From Streptomyces netropsis (GTDB lineage: Bacteria; Actinomycetota; Actinomycetes; Streptomycetales; Streptomycetaceae), in the NCBI RefSeq assembly GCF_014203545.1, contig NZ_JACHJG010000003.1:310001-374000 (forward strand): DNA of 64,000 nucleotides. The letters are read 5' to 3'. The position numbers and the translations under genes are program-made. Below the pieces are notes generated by a model, which saw only the letters and a list, made by a program, of their open reading frames with translations, made no database searches and was not told where the DNA came from. Shown here piece after piece: positions 33,990 to 42,475 of this stretch. The first letter of the stretch is position 1, and every line of letters starts with the position of its first letter.

Positions 33990-34316
33990 ATGACCTCGAT
34001 GCTCATCCGGAGTGGGGCTGCCATTGTTCTCGCGGGCCTCGCCGTGCTCGCGCCGACCGTCGCGCACGCCGACGCAGGCGTGCACGCGGGCGCCGGCGTG
34101 CGCGCCGACGCCGGCGTGCAGGAGACGCGGGTGTTCACGGGCTTCGCGTACGAGAACAGCCCCAAGGAAGCGAAGCGGGAAGCCGAGAAGAGGGCCCGCC
34201 AGAACGCGCTGATCAGCGGATTCCTCAACGAGCAGTGCGTGCTGCTCTACGCCAACTCCTCCCGGCTCGCCCCCGGGTACTACGCGGGCGACGCCGCGAT
34301 CAACTGCACCCGCTGA
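33990..34316 (+). CDS. Small secreted protein, paralogue 2
   Basis: A 108-residue protein with a signal peptide (GAAIVLAGLAVLAPTVAHADAG) and an Ala/Gly/Val/His repeat-like stretch. The mature domain is RVFTGFAYENSPKEAKREAEKRARQNALISGFLNEQCVLLYANSS, ending INCTR. It shares the domain of the preceding gene (R-x-F-T-G, S-P, NEQC, C-x-R). The pair probably arose by tandem duplication. GAGGGGG precedes the ATG. No function is known to me. Confidence 0.82.
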   Translation: MTSMLIRSGAAIVLAGLAVLAPTVAHADAGVHAGAGVRADAGVQETRVFTGFAYENSPKEAKREAEKRARQNALISGFLNEQCVLLYANSSRLAPGYYAGDAAINCTR

Positions 34317-34380
34317 TCGGCTGAACCTCCCGCTGAGGCGAACCGATGCATGCGCCTCAGCGGGGCTCACCGCGCCCTGG

Positions 34381-34923
34381 CTAAAGCCAGCTGACGCGGG
34401 CGTCGGTGACCGGCTCGTCACCGGCCGGCTGCCTGCCGAGTTCACCGGCCCGTACCCCGGCCAGCAGCCGGCTGACGCCGTCCATGATCTCCGGGACGGC
34501 ACGCCGCAGAGCGGCCGCGTCCGTCGCCCCGGCGTCCTCGCGGGCCGCACCCGCCTCGGCGAGCACGCCGTCGAGGTCACAGAGCCGCTCGGCCAACCAC
34601 CCCAGGGGGTCGGCGGACAGCTTCTCGTCGAAGACCCGCGCGCCGGGCTCCCAGCCCTGGAACCGGGGGTGGTGATGGGTCCGGTCGAAGCTTCCGGCCG
34701 GACCGGCCGCCGATTCCAGCAGGTCCACCCGCCACAGCGGTCGGTCGACCTCGATGGGCCGCGCGGAGTAGATCGACCCCTTCAGACTGCCGCGCTCGAA
34801 GAGCCGCAGCTCCAGCCGCACCCCCCGTTCGGCGCCTTCCTGCCCGGGTTCCGGGTGGGGATCGACGAAGTAGAGGTCGCTCACCACTACCCCGACCGTC
34901 TCGAAGCCGTATGCGTAGAACAC
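34381..34923 (-). CDS. Conserved hypothetical protein
   Basis: A 180-residue acidic protein with no membrane segment and no catalytic motif I recognise. It contains GVVVSDLYFVDPHPEPGQEGAERGVRLELRLFERGSLKGSIYSARPIEVDRPLWRVDLLES and HHHPRFQGWEP, then a helical second half. The order of blocks (beta-rich then helical) suggests a compact alpha+beta protein. GTG at 34923 is preceded by GAGGAC. It is convergent with the secreted paralogues. Confidence 0.7.
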   Translation of the reverse strand: MFYAYGFETVGVVVSDLYFVDPHPEPGQEGAERGVRLELRLFERGSLKGSIYSARPIEVDRPLWRVDLLESAAGPAGSFDRTHHHPRFQGWEPGARVFDEKLSADPLGWLAERLCDLDGVLAEAGAAREDAGATDAAALRRAVPEIMDGVSRLLAGVRAGELGRQPAGDEPVTDARVSWL

Positions 34924-35131
34924 GAGACCGTCCTCACGTTCGGTGGAAGTCGCATGGCCTGGCCCGGCCGTTCGCGCGGGGCGCGTTGGCTGAAGTGGCG
35001 CCGCACCGGGCCGTGTTCACGGATTTCGCACACCAACGGTACCGCCGAGGGGTACGCGCCTGGGCCTTTCCGGCGCGAGCCGCGCCACCGTCCGCCCACG
35101 GTTGGCCCGACGGCCGCGGCCCGTCACGCCG

Positions 35132-35350
35132 TCAGGTGATGGACCAGGAGGGCCCGTCACTGCGTCCGGCCCATAGGCGTTCCTCGTCCGGCCGTACGGT
35201 CACGCCCAGGCTGGTCAGGTCCGGCTGGGGTGCGTCGCCGTCGTCGGTGGACGGGTCGGTGGGGTCACTGGGGCGGCCGAAATCGTCGTCGGGGTTCCAG
35301 GCGCGGTCGTCGTCGTCCGGTTCCTGCTGCTGGTCGTCCTTGCGTCCCAT
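35132..35350 (-). CDS. Small acidic hypothetical protein
   Basis: A 72-residue protein, MGRKDDQQQEPDDDDRAW, very rich in Asp, Gln and Pro and probably disordered, ending RLWAGRSDGPSWSIT. CAAGGAG seven bases before the ATG supports translation. It is divergent from the flavoprotein gene. It has no leader/core pattern of a known modified peptide. Confidence 0.6.
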   Translation of the reverse strand: MGRKDDQQQEPDDDDRAWNPDDDFGRPSDPTDPSTDDGDAPQPDLTSLGVTVRPDEERLWAGRSDGPSWSIT

Positions 35351-35520
35351 GACGATCGTCTCCTTGGTGTTGATGGAGCAAGGTTCAGTGTTCCGTCGGC
35401 GGCAGCGGGCTGGAAGCCCACGCTTCGCCGGCGGGGATGTCCGGTGTCGACTGCCGGGGCGGCCCGGCGGGACGCGGAGGGACGGTTGCGGGCGCTGGCT
35501 GATCGCTGTGGACTGCACCG

Positions 35521-36060
35521 GTGACCCATCGCATTCTGTACCTGATCGCGTGCGCCGCCCCGCCCGCTCGCCGCCTCCACATCCCCATCCGATCTGCCCA
35601 GCAGGCCGGATGGGACGTCTGCGTGATCCTGACGCCCTCCGCGTACCGGTGGGCCGACGAAGACGCCGAGGGCGAGATCAAGGCCCTTACCGAGCTCACC
35701 GGCCACCCCGTCCGCTGGACGTACAAACTCCCGAGCCAGGCCGACGTCCTGCCCCCGCCCGACGCCATCCTTGTTGCTCCGCTCACCTCCAACACCCTCA
35801 ACAAATGGGCCGCGGGGATCAGTGACACGCTCGCCCTGGGACTGATCACCGAGGGCATCGGTCTGGGCCTTCCCATCGTCGCCCTACCGCACTGGAACGA
35901 CGCCCAAGCCGCGCACCCGGCCGTCTCCCGCAGCATCGAGACCCTGCGCGCAGCCGGAGTCACCATCCTGCTCGGCGAACACGGGTTCGCACCCCACAAA
36001 CCCCGCCACGGCAATCTGGACGCCTACCCCTGGCAGGCCGCGATCGACGCCCTGCCATAA
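35521..36060 (+). CDS. Orphan flavoprotein (HFCD / Dfp-LanD-like)
   Basis: A 179-residue FMN-binding flavoprotein. RILYLIACAAPPARRLHIPIRSAQQAGWDVCVILTPSAYRW is the first Rossmann unit, and DAILVAPLTSNTLNKWAAGISDTLALGLI is the PxTxNT-type motif of homo-oligomeric flavin-containing Cys decarboxylases (CoaC/Dfp, EpiD/LanD). LPHWNDAQAAHPAVSRSIETLRAAGV replaces the usual substrate clamp. The catalytic His at the end of helix 1 appears in RLHIP. It is not fused to CoaB and has no adjacent peptide-modifying genes, so its substrate is open. The GTG start lacks a strong ribosome site. Confidence 0.8.
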   Translation: MTHRILYLIACAAPPARRLHIPIRSAQQAGWDVCVILTPSAYRWADEDAEGEIKALTELTGHPVRWTYKLPSQADVLPPPDAILVAPLTSNTLNKWAAGISDTLALGLITEGIGLGLPIVALPHWNDAQAAHPAVSRSIETLRAAGVTILLGEHGFAPHKPRHGNLDAYPWQAAIDALP

Positions 36061-36219
36061 GCCGACGGACAACCTCAACGGGGGCCTGGGCACGACCTCC
36101 TGTCCAACGACGCGGCGGGGAGCGCGCCTCTACGAGTAGGCCATTACCAGAAGGGGGTCAACTGGCACTAATCCACACGGGAGTTCACCATCCGTGCGCT
36201 ACGGTGGCGAAAACAAAGC

Positions 36220-36255
36220 GGCCCCCGGCGGTGCTACCAACACCGGCCGGAGGCC
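36220..36255 (+). promoter_or_regulatory. Hairpin leader before HTH gene
   Basis: GGCCCCCGGCGGTG pairs with CACCGGCCGGAGGCC (one mismatch, one bulge) around CTACCAA, 34 bases before the start codon. It follows ACAAAGC. I recall very similar leaders before other Streptomyces HTH genes of this type, so it may be an RNA regulatory element. Confidence 0.55.
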
Positions 36256-36288
36256 TACACCCGCGAGGACTTCGAAGGAGTCCCCAAG

Positions 36289-37164
36289 ATGCTTCGGCAT
36301 GCTATCGCTCCCGAGCGTTTCTTCACCCAGGTACCGAACGAGATCATCCGCCACCCACGCCTGTCGGCGGCAGCCGTGCGGCTGCTGACCTGGCAGTTGT
36401 CGCTCCCGGACAGCGTGAAGCAGCCGCTGTCGGAGACGGCGAGGGACGCGGGGATCAAGAAGACCGCGTTCATCAACGCCAAGCGCCAACTGATCGCGGA
36501 GGGCTACTTCCACGAGTGGCGCCACCAGAACGAGCGCGGCCGGTGGGGGACGACACAGATGGTCTCCAACGTGGTCCTCACGGATGAGGAAGCGCTGGCG
36601 TTACGCGACGGCTTCCGACCGACCGCTCCGGAACCGGCCGTCGGTGAACCGACCACCCCGTCCGTCGGCCATTACCCAACAAACACAGAGGGGAAGAAAG
36701 AGAACCCTCCCTCCCAGCCCTCCCACGTACCCGAACCGCTGATCGAGCGAGGGGGACTGATCCTCGCCTCCGTCTCCCACAAAGAACGAAGGCTCCGCCT
36801 CAACGGCCGCGACATCCAACACCTCGCCGCCCTGGCGGGCGAATGGCTCCTGCGCGGCGCAACGGCGAAGGACCTCCGTGAGGCCCTGACGGACGGGCTG
36901 CCCGACCGCGTCCACTCCCCCGCGGCCCTCGCCCGCAACCGCCTCACCCGCAAAATGCCCGAGGCCCCGCCCTTCGCGGACCCCACCCCCGCCGCCCCAC
37001 AGCCACTACGCACCTGCGCGGGCACCTGCGACCGCGTGTTCCGGCCCGTCGCGGACGAGACCACATGCCGGGACTGCCGCCAGGACGATGCGGAGGCCAC
37101 ACAAGCGCAGAAACTGCGAGGCACCACCACGTACCCGCCCGACTCGGCCCGTCCGGCATTCTGA
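36289..37164 (+). CDS. Helix-turn-helix protein, replication-initiator-like N-terminus
   Basis: A 291-residue protein. Residues 1-100 (FFTQVPNEIIRHPRLSAAAVRLLTWQLSLPD, SETARDAGIKKTAFINAKRQLIAEGYFHEWR) form a winged helix of the type seen in phage or plasmid replication proteins. A Pro/Thr linker and a second helical domain follow, and the C-terminus has CAGTCDRVFRPVADETTCRDCRQD, a possible four-Cys zinc ribbon. Codon 105 is TTA (36601-36603). GAAGGAG lies before the ATG. Such genes are multi-copy in Streptomyces and often lie in mobile regions. The exact role is unknown. Confidence 0.75.
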   Translation: MLRHAIAPERFFTQVPNEIIRHPRLSAAAVRLLTWQLSLPDSVKQPLSETARDAGIKKTAFINAKRQLIAEGYFHEWRHQNERGRWGTTQMVSNVVLTDEEALALRDGFRPTAPEPAVGEPTTPSVGHYPTNTEGKKENPPSQPSHVPEPLIERGGLILASVSHKERRLRLNGRDIQHLAALAGEWLLRGATAKDLREALTDGLPDRVHSPAALARNRLTRKMPEAPPFADPTPAAPQPLRTCAGTCDRVFRPVADETTCRDCRQDDAEATQAQKLRGTTTYPPDSARPAF

Positions 37165-37318
37165 CCGACAGCGGGGCTCCGGCCCTCGCGTTTCCCGGCC
37201 GGACACCGACAAGGCCGCATGGGCCAGTCGGGCGACTTCACGGAAACGGCAGGAGGAACGCGAGCGGGCCCGGGAATGGGTGCAGAACCAGCCCGGAGTC
37301 CATCGCAGGAGTTGACGC

Positions 37319-38389
37319 ATGAACCGACGTTCCTCACGCAGACGGTGGGCCACCGTGGGCGTCTCCATAGCTTCGCTGGCCGCAGCCGTCACCGCTCCGG
37401 CCCAGGCGTCCGCCGTCGAGCCGCACGGCCACAAGGTCTTCACCACGGATGAGGTATGGCTACCGCCCGACGGCGCCAAGCAGTTCACCGTCTACGTGTG
37501 GGATGCCGGTGGCGGCGGTGGGGGTGGCGGGGGCGGCGGTGGTGGGGGCGGAGGCGAAGGCTCGGCTACGAAGGGGCCCGGCCAACAGAATCGGCACGGT
37601 GGTAACGGGAGTCCGGGGTCAGGCGGAGGGGGCGGGGCCGGCGGGGGCGCCGGCTCCTTGGTCACGTGCCCGCTGTCGCCCCTCGTCCCCATCGTTGACG
37701 GCCGGCCCTCCCCCGGGGACGAACAGCGTGGCCCTCTCGTGATCCATGTGGGGCGCGGCGGCAGCGGTGGCGGCCCCGGACGGCCGGGCTCCGGTGGCAA
37801 GGGCGGCATTGACTTCTTCGGGGGCGACGGCTCCCCCGGTACCGCGGGAACCCAGGCAGAGGCAGGCAACCAGGGCGGGATGACGGAGATCTCCCAGACG
37901 ACCGGCAGTGGGGTGACGCTCCCTCTGATCTGGGTCGAGAGCGGTCGAGGCGGGGGCGGCGGGCACAGCGGCGGGGGCGGATACGGCGGCGACGAGGGCC
38001 ACACCAACGCCCCGGCCGCCACCGCCGCCGGCCCCCAGACCTCCGTCGGCACCACCGACGGCAGTGACGGCTTCAGCGACTGCACGTCCCTCAAGGTTGG
38101 GACAGCGGGCGCGACAGGGGCCGCGCCGCCGGGGGTGGGTCTGTACGGCGGCCACGGCGGCGCCGGGGGAACCCTGGACATCGCCGCCGTCGACCTGCCC
38201 GACGGCACGCAGTACACGCCCCCGACCGGCACCGGAAGCGGCGGAGCCGGCGGCGATGGCGGCGCGGGCGGCCACGGCGGAGGCGGAGGGATCGATGCCG
38301 GCGCCGCGGGCAGCAAATCGGGCGGCAACGGCTCCCCTGGTGTCACAGGTGGCAACGGCCACGACGGTGTGGTCGTCATCGCCTGGTGA
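37319..38389 (+). CDS. Secreted glycine-rich protein
   Basis: A 356-residue protein with a signal peptide (RWATVGVSIASLAAAVTAPAQASA). A short domain FTTDEVWLPPDGAKQFTVYVWDAGGG resembles the start of bacterial glycine-rich (TIGR-type) domains, then come 16 consecutive Gly residues and many Gly-Gly-x repeats, interrupted by CPLSPLVPIVDGRP. The end, GVTGGNGHDGVVVIAW, is the usual end of this domain (GGxGxxGxVVIxW). It probably forms a polyglycine-helix bundle outside the cell. A GCAGGAG site precedes the ATG. Confidence 0.82.
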   Translation: MNRRSSRRRWATVGVSIASLAAAVTAPAQASAVEPHGHKVFTTDEVWLPPDGAKQFTVYVWDAGGGGGGGGGGGGGGGGEGSATKGPGQQNRHGGNGSPGSGGGGGAGGGAGSLVTCPLSPLVPIVDGRPSPGDEQRGPLVIHVGRGGSGGGPGRPGSGGKGGIDFFGGDGSPGTAGTQAEAGNQGGMTEISQTTGSGVTLPLIWVESGRGGGGGHSGGGGYGGDEGHTNAPAATAAGPQTSVGTTDGSDGFSDCTSLKVGTAGATGAAPPGVGLYGGHGGAGGTLDIAAVDLPDGTQYTPPTGTGSGGAGGDGGAGGHGGGGGIDAGAAGSKSGGNGSPGVTGGNGHDGVVVIAW

Positions 38390-38555
38390 GCCCGCAGCCG
38401 TGCCGCCCACTGCCACACATGCACCGGGACCACCGGGGAGCCGCGCGGGCCCAAAGCTCAGGCCCAAGCTCGCCGCGCGGAATGTCAGTGGTGTGGGTCA
38501 CAGTAGTCAGGAGACGTGGGCGCACGCGGCGGCCGCGGCATCAAGGGGACGCCCC

Positions 38556-39548
38556 ATGGAATTCGCGATCCAGGCGGAAGGCCTGGCGAAGAGCTTCAAG
38601 GAGACCCACGCCCTGGCCGGCGTGGATCTCGCCGCCCGTACCGGCACGGTGCTCGGCCTGCTGGGTCCCAACGGCGCGGGCAAGACCACCGCAGTACGCA
38701 TCTTCGCGACGCTGCTCACGCCCGACAGCGGATGGGCGCGGGTCGGCGGCCACGACGTCGTACGGGAAGCGGGCCTGGTCAGGGCCATGATCGGGCTGAC
38801 CGGGCAGTACGCCGCGGTCGACGAGAAGCTGACCGGCACCGAGAATCTGCTGATGATCGGCCGACTGCTCGGCATGGGGCGGGCCGAGGCCCGGGCCCGG
38901 GCCGCCGAGCTGCTGGAGCGGTTCCATCTGGAGGAGGCGGCGGGCCGCGCCGCCAAGACGTACTCGGGCGGCATGCGGCGGCGCCTCGACCTCGCGGCGA
39001 GCCTCGTGGGCCGGCCGCAGATCCTCTTCCTCGACGAGCCGACCACCGGCCTCGACCCGCACAGCAGGGGCGAGCTGTGGGACATGCTGCGCGGCCTGGT
39101 GGCGGAGGGCGTGACGGCCCTGCTCACCACGCAGTATCTGAACGAGGCCGATCAGCTCGCCGACGAGATCGTCGTGATCGACAAGGGCCGGGTCATCGCC
39201 GAGGGCACGCCCGACCAGCTGAAGTCGCAGGTCGGCGGGCAGGTGCTGCAACTGCGGCCGGTGCACCCGGCGGATCTGACCAAGGCCCATGCGCTGGTCA
39301 GGGAGGCGGCGGGGCGCGCCAGGATCGAGGGCGAGGAGATCACCGCCCCGGTCAACGACCTGGAGCTGCTGCCGTCCGTGGTGCGCCGCCTGGACCAGGC
39401 GGCGATCCCGGTCGGCGAGCTGACGCTGCGCCGCTCCTCCCTCGACGAGGTGTTCCTCGTCCTGACGGGCCACCGCGCCGAGCCGGAGCAGCCGGAAGAC
39501 GACGCCCCGGACGTGGGCGAGCAGGAAAAGGTGGGGACCCCGTCATGA
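38556..39548 (+). CDS. ABC exporter ATPase, DrrA type
   Basis: A 330-residue ATPase. GLLGPNGAGKTTAVRIF is Walker A, YSGGMRRRLDLAASL the signature, ILFLDEPTTGLDPHSR Walker B with the D-loop, and LLTTQYLNEADQLAD the switch His replaced by Gln. The C-terminal 90 residues match the DrrA/CcmA extension. It energises the permease encoded next (ATGA overlap) to export drugs, lipids or peptides. AAGGGGAC precedes the start. It lies between a glycine-rich protein and the sdp-like operon. Confidence 0.93.
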   Translation: MEFAIQAEGLAKSFKETHALAGVDLAARTGTVLGLLGPNGAGKTTAVRIFATLLTPDSGWARVGGHDVVREAGLVRAMIGLTGQYAAVDEKLTGTENLLMIGRLLGMGRAEARARAAELLERFHLEEAAGRAAKTYSGGMRRRLDLAASLVGRPQILFLDEPTTGLDPHSRGELWDMLRGLVAEGVTALLTTQYLNEADQLADEIVVIDKGRVIAEGTPDQLKSQVGGQVLQLRPVHPADLTKAHALVREAAGRARIEGEEITAPVNDLELLPSVVRRLDQAAIPVGELTLRRSSLDEVFLVLTGHRAEPEQPEDDAPDVGEQEKVGTPS

Positions 39549-40354
39549 CCGCCGCGACCGTCACCGCACCCCTGGGCAGGAAGGGCAAGGTCCAGCCGCT
39601 GGCCGCGCTCCGGCAGACCGGCACGATGGCGTGGCGCAGCCTGGTGTCCGTCAAGCACAACCCGCTTGAGCTCGTGGACTACAGCGTCACGCCGATCATG
39701 TTCGTGTTCCTGTTCACCTATGTCTTCGGCGGGCAGATGGCGGGGACACCCCAGGCGTATCTCCAGTACGCCCTCTCGGGGATCATCGTCCAGAACACGC
39801 TGTTCATGAGCATGTACACCGCGATGTCGCTGAACACGGACCTCACCAAGGGCGTCTTCGACCGGCTGCGCAGCCTTCCTATCGCCCGCTCGGCCCCACT
39901 GTTCGGCCGGATCGCGGCGGACCTCGCCAAGCAGCTCTGGGCGATGCTGCTCATGCTCGGGCTGGGCGCCGCGCTGGGGTTCCGGATCACCGGCGGGCTG
40001 GGCGGCTTCCTGGGTGCCACCCTGATGTTGATGATCTTCGCTGCGGCGGTGGCGTGGACGGCGGTGCTGATCGGCATGCTCGCGGGCGACGTCGAGAAGG
40101 TGCAGGTCTTCGCGTTCGTGCTGATCTTCCCGCTCACGTTCACCAGCAGCGCGTTCGTCCGTGTCGACACCATGCCGGGCTGGTTGCAGGCGTGGGTGAA
40201 CGTGAACCCGGTGACCCATCTGTCCGATGCCTTCCGCGGCCTGCTGCTCGGTGGCGAGGTGGCCGGGCCGGTGCTGTGGTCCCTGGTGTGGGCGGCGGGC
40301 ATCGCGGCGGTCTTCATACCGCTGGCCATGCGCTCGTACCGCTCGCGCGCCTAG
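39545..40354 (+). CDS. ABC-2 type permease, DrrB type
   Basis: A 269-residue integral membrane protein with six helices. The ABC-2 domain signature is FRGLLLGGEVAGPVLWSLVW, preceded by TFTSSAFVRVDTMPGWLQAWVNVNPVTHLSDAFR, the classic DrrB motif. It overlaps the ATPase gene by ATGA and forms the transmembrane half of the exporter. It ends just before a 164-bp inverted-repeat element. Confidence 0.93.
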   Translation: MTAATVTAPLGRKGKVQPLAALRQTGTMAWRSLVSVKHNPLELVDYSVTPIMFVFLFTYVFGGQMAGTPQAYLQYALSGIIVQNTLFMSMYTAMSLNTDLTKGVFDRLRSLPIARSAPLFGRIAADLAKQLWAMLLMLGLGAALGFRITGGLGGFLGATLMLMIFAAAVAWTAVLIGMLAGDVEKVQVFAFVLIFPLTFTSSAFVRVDTMPGWLQAWVNVNPVTHLSDAFRGLLLGGEVAGPVLWSLVWAAGIAAVFIPLAMRSYRSRA

Positions 40355-40517
40355 GGCCCGTCCGGCGGATCTTCGTCGATCGACGGGCGGTGTCCGGTGC
40401 CTGCGGTCGCAAGACGGAAGACGCCTTCGCGCCGGGCGGACTCGGCCGAGCTTCCCACAACGCGGCGAGCGCGCCTGCCGGGCGCCGCGGGTCCGCGAGG
40501 ATCCGCCGGACAGGCCC
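40354..40517. mobile_element. Small non-coding element with terminal inverted repeats (MITE-like)
   Basis: GGGCCCGTCCGGCGGATCTTCG at the left faces GAGGATCCGCCGGACAGGCCC at the right, with about four mismatches over 24 bases (a perfect inner 12 bases). The 164-bp body has no gene. I recall closely similar elements between Streptomyces genes. Confidence 0.7.
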
Positions 40518-40533
40518 CGGCGAGCAGCACGGT

Positions 40534-41466
40534 TCAGCCGCGCGGGAGCTGCGCCAGCAGCTGGGCCCCCATCTTGTCGGTCCGGTCGGGGGAACCACCC
40601 AGCCGGTGGATCAGCAGCCATCTGCCGTCGGGCAGCACACCGGCGAAGACCGAGGCGTTCTTGGTCGCGCCGTTGTGCCAGACGAGCCGGCCGATGGTCT
40701 GCCAGGAGGGCGCCGGCGGGCCGAGCTCGCGGTCGACGACCAGTTTGGTGACCACTTCGGCGGCGGCGCGGGGGGTGGCCCACATCCCGCCGGCGGGCAT
40801 GATCGCCGTGTTCATGGTCCATGGCTTCCGCTGCCGCCCGAGCAGTCCGGTGGCGTGCAGGCGCCTCTCGGCGGGCGGATCGGCCGTGACGTCCTGGATG
40901 TTCAAGGGCGCGAGGACGTACTCGTGGATCAGCTCCGCGCAGGGTTTTCCCGCGGCGGCCGACAGCGCGGCACCGAGCACCGCGTATCCGAGGTTGGAGT
41001 ATTCCTCCGACTGCCCGGCGGGGGTGGTGGTGAGCTGTTCGAGGCGTCGCAGGTGTGCGTGGAGGGCGGCGTCGTCGAAGGACAGATAGGGGTCCCTGCG
41101 GGGCAGGCCGGTGGGTTGCCCGGGCAGGCCGGAGGTGTGGTCCGCCAGGTGCCGCAAGGTGATGCCCGTACCCGACGGGACATCGAGCCAACGCTCCAAC
41201 GGGTCGTCCGCGTCGAGCACTCCGGCATGGGACATGCGCATCAGTGCGGTGCCGGTGAGGACCTTGGTGAGGGAGCCGATCTGGACGAAGCGGTCGGGGT
41301 CATGACCATGGACGGCACGTGGGGGGCCGGCGCTGCTGAGGACACACATCGGCGTGCGGAACAAGGTCGGGCGTCCTTTCGGGAACGGGGTGGCGGCGTC
41401 GCGCCCGAGGGCCTGCCGCACCTGTGGCCGCTTCGGGCGGGAAGGGTCACACCTTTTCGGGGACAT
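40534..41466 (-). CDS. Serine hydrolase, beta-lactamase / PBP4*-like (class C fold)
   Basis: A protein of about 310 residues. Ser-x-x-Lys is in VQIGSLTKVLTG, YSNLGYAVLGAAL gives Tyr-x-Asn, and VWHNGATKNASVFAG gives the His-x-Gly (Lys-Thr-Gly-like) triad. This identifies a penicillin-binding-protein-like hydrolase acting on D-amino-acid-containing peptides or esters. No signal peptide is evident. The start is uncertain: ATG at 41466 (inside the upstream gene's end), TTG at 41364 with AAAGGA, or ATG at 41349. It is the last gene of the sdp-like operon; a connection (immunity, processing or chance) is undecided. Confidence 0.75.
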   Translation of the reverse strand: MSPKRCDPSRPKRPQVRQALGRDAATPFPKGRPTLFRTPMCVLSSAGPPRAVHGHDPDRFVQIGSLTKVLTGTALMRMSHAGVLDADDPLERWLDVPSGTGITLRHLADHTSGLPGQPTGLPRRDPYLSFDDAALHAHLRRLEQLTTTPAGQSEEYSNLGYAVLGAALSAAAGKPCAELIHEYVLAPLNIQDVTADPPAERRLHATGLLGRQRKPWTMNTAIMPAGGMWATPRAAAEVVTKLVVDRELGPPAPSWQTIGRLVWHNGATKNASVFAGVLPDGRWLLIHRLGGSPDRTDKMGAQLLAQLPRG

Positions 41467-42475
41467 TCTCCTTACCCACGGCGGCAGTTGCCGCACCGGG
41501 AAGCTTTTCCGGCCGCCCCCGGCCGGGTCGTCCGTAGGACTGGAGTCGACGGACCAACGGCGCGGTTTTGGCCATGGCGACGCCGAGGGCGCCGCTCAGG
41601 AAGATGAGGTCGCAGGCCACCATGGTCAGGGCGAAACCCGTCAGCCCCATGAGAACCCCGATGGAGACGTGGAATCCGATGGATGCCACGGCGGCCCAGG
41701 GCCGCAGTTGTGGCACGAGGACGCCCAGCGGGAAGTACACGAGGAAAATCGTGGTGGAGTACGTCCCCAGGAACACCAACAGGTCGTTTTCATAGACCAG
41801 ATCGGAAACTCCGGGAAGGCTGAACTCGGAGACCCTGAGGATGTAGAACAGGGCGGTTCCGTCCTGCCACATCTTCCCCTGCACCTTGCACAGGCCGCTG
41901 ACCACGTACACCAGGCAGATCTGCAGGGCGATGGCGACGACGCCCAGGTTGTGCAGGGGCGCCGACAGCGACCGCAGTACCGACGGAACGCGCGATGAGA
42001 CCTTCTTGGCGAAGCCGCCGGAAATGGCGAACCGGTCGTAGCAGCGGGTCAGCAGGAGCATGGGGATCACCAGGTAGGCCAGGTTGTCCCCGCCGTCGAG
42101 GAGAACGGGCTGGCGCTGGTAGACCGACCACAGGAAGACCCAGTGGACGGCCAGGCCGAGCCGGCCTCCCACTCCGAGGGTGACCGCCAGGGCGGCCAGC
42201 ATTCCCGCGTGGAAGACGAACTCGAACCACGCACCGGAGTTGCTGACCGTATAGAGACTGAACGTCCCCGCCTCGTGGACCTTGCTCGTGAATTCGCCCC
42301 ACGGGAGGACGCCGTCGGGGCCGAACAGATACCTTCGGTCACCGTACTGGCTCGCGTAGTACATGAAACCCACGAACCCCAGCAGGAGTCGGGTCCCGCT
42401 CACCCCGAGCACGCTGATGTGCCGGCCGGCCGCACCGTCCAGCACATCGACGAGTTTCCTCACAGCAGCACTCAC
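41447..42475 (-). CDS. HTTM-domain membrane protein, SdpB-like
   Basis: A 342-residue protein with about seven to eight membrane helices. The HTTM (horizontally transferred transmembrane) signature VSGLCKVQGKMWQDGTALFYILR is clear, plus LLGFVGFMYYASQYGDRRYLFGPDGVLPW near the N-terminus. SdpB of Bacillus subtilis, needed to mature the SDP toxin, belongs to this family, which is distantly related to vitamin-K-dependent carboxylase. GTG at 42475 overlaps the stop of the SdpA-like gene (GTGA). It is the third of three coupled genes. Confidence 0.87.
   Translation of the reverse strand: MSAAVRKLVDVLDGAAGRHISVLGVSGTRLLLGFVGFMYYASQYGDRRYLFGPDGVLPWGEFTSKVHEAGTFSLYTVSNSGAWFEFVFHAGMLAALAVTLGVGGRLGLAVHWVFLWSVYQRQPVLLDGGDNLAYLVIPMLLLTRCYDRFAISGGFAKKVSSRVPSVLRSLSAPLHNLGVVAIALQICLVYVVSGLCKVQGKMWQDGTALFYILRVSEFSLPGVSDLVYENDLLVFLGTYSTTIFLVYFPLGVLVPQLRPWAAVASIGFHVSIGVLMGLTGFALTMVACDLIFLSGALGVAMAKTAPLVRRLQSYGRPGRGRPEKLPGAATAAVGKENVPEKV

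Noticed and set aside
35132..35350. Small acidic protein as a RiPP precursor for the adjacent flavoprotein
   Set aside because: No Cys in the C-terminal part and no leader/core pattern; it is on the opposite strand from the LanD-like gene and no other modifying enzyme is near.
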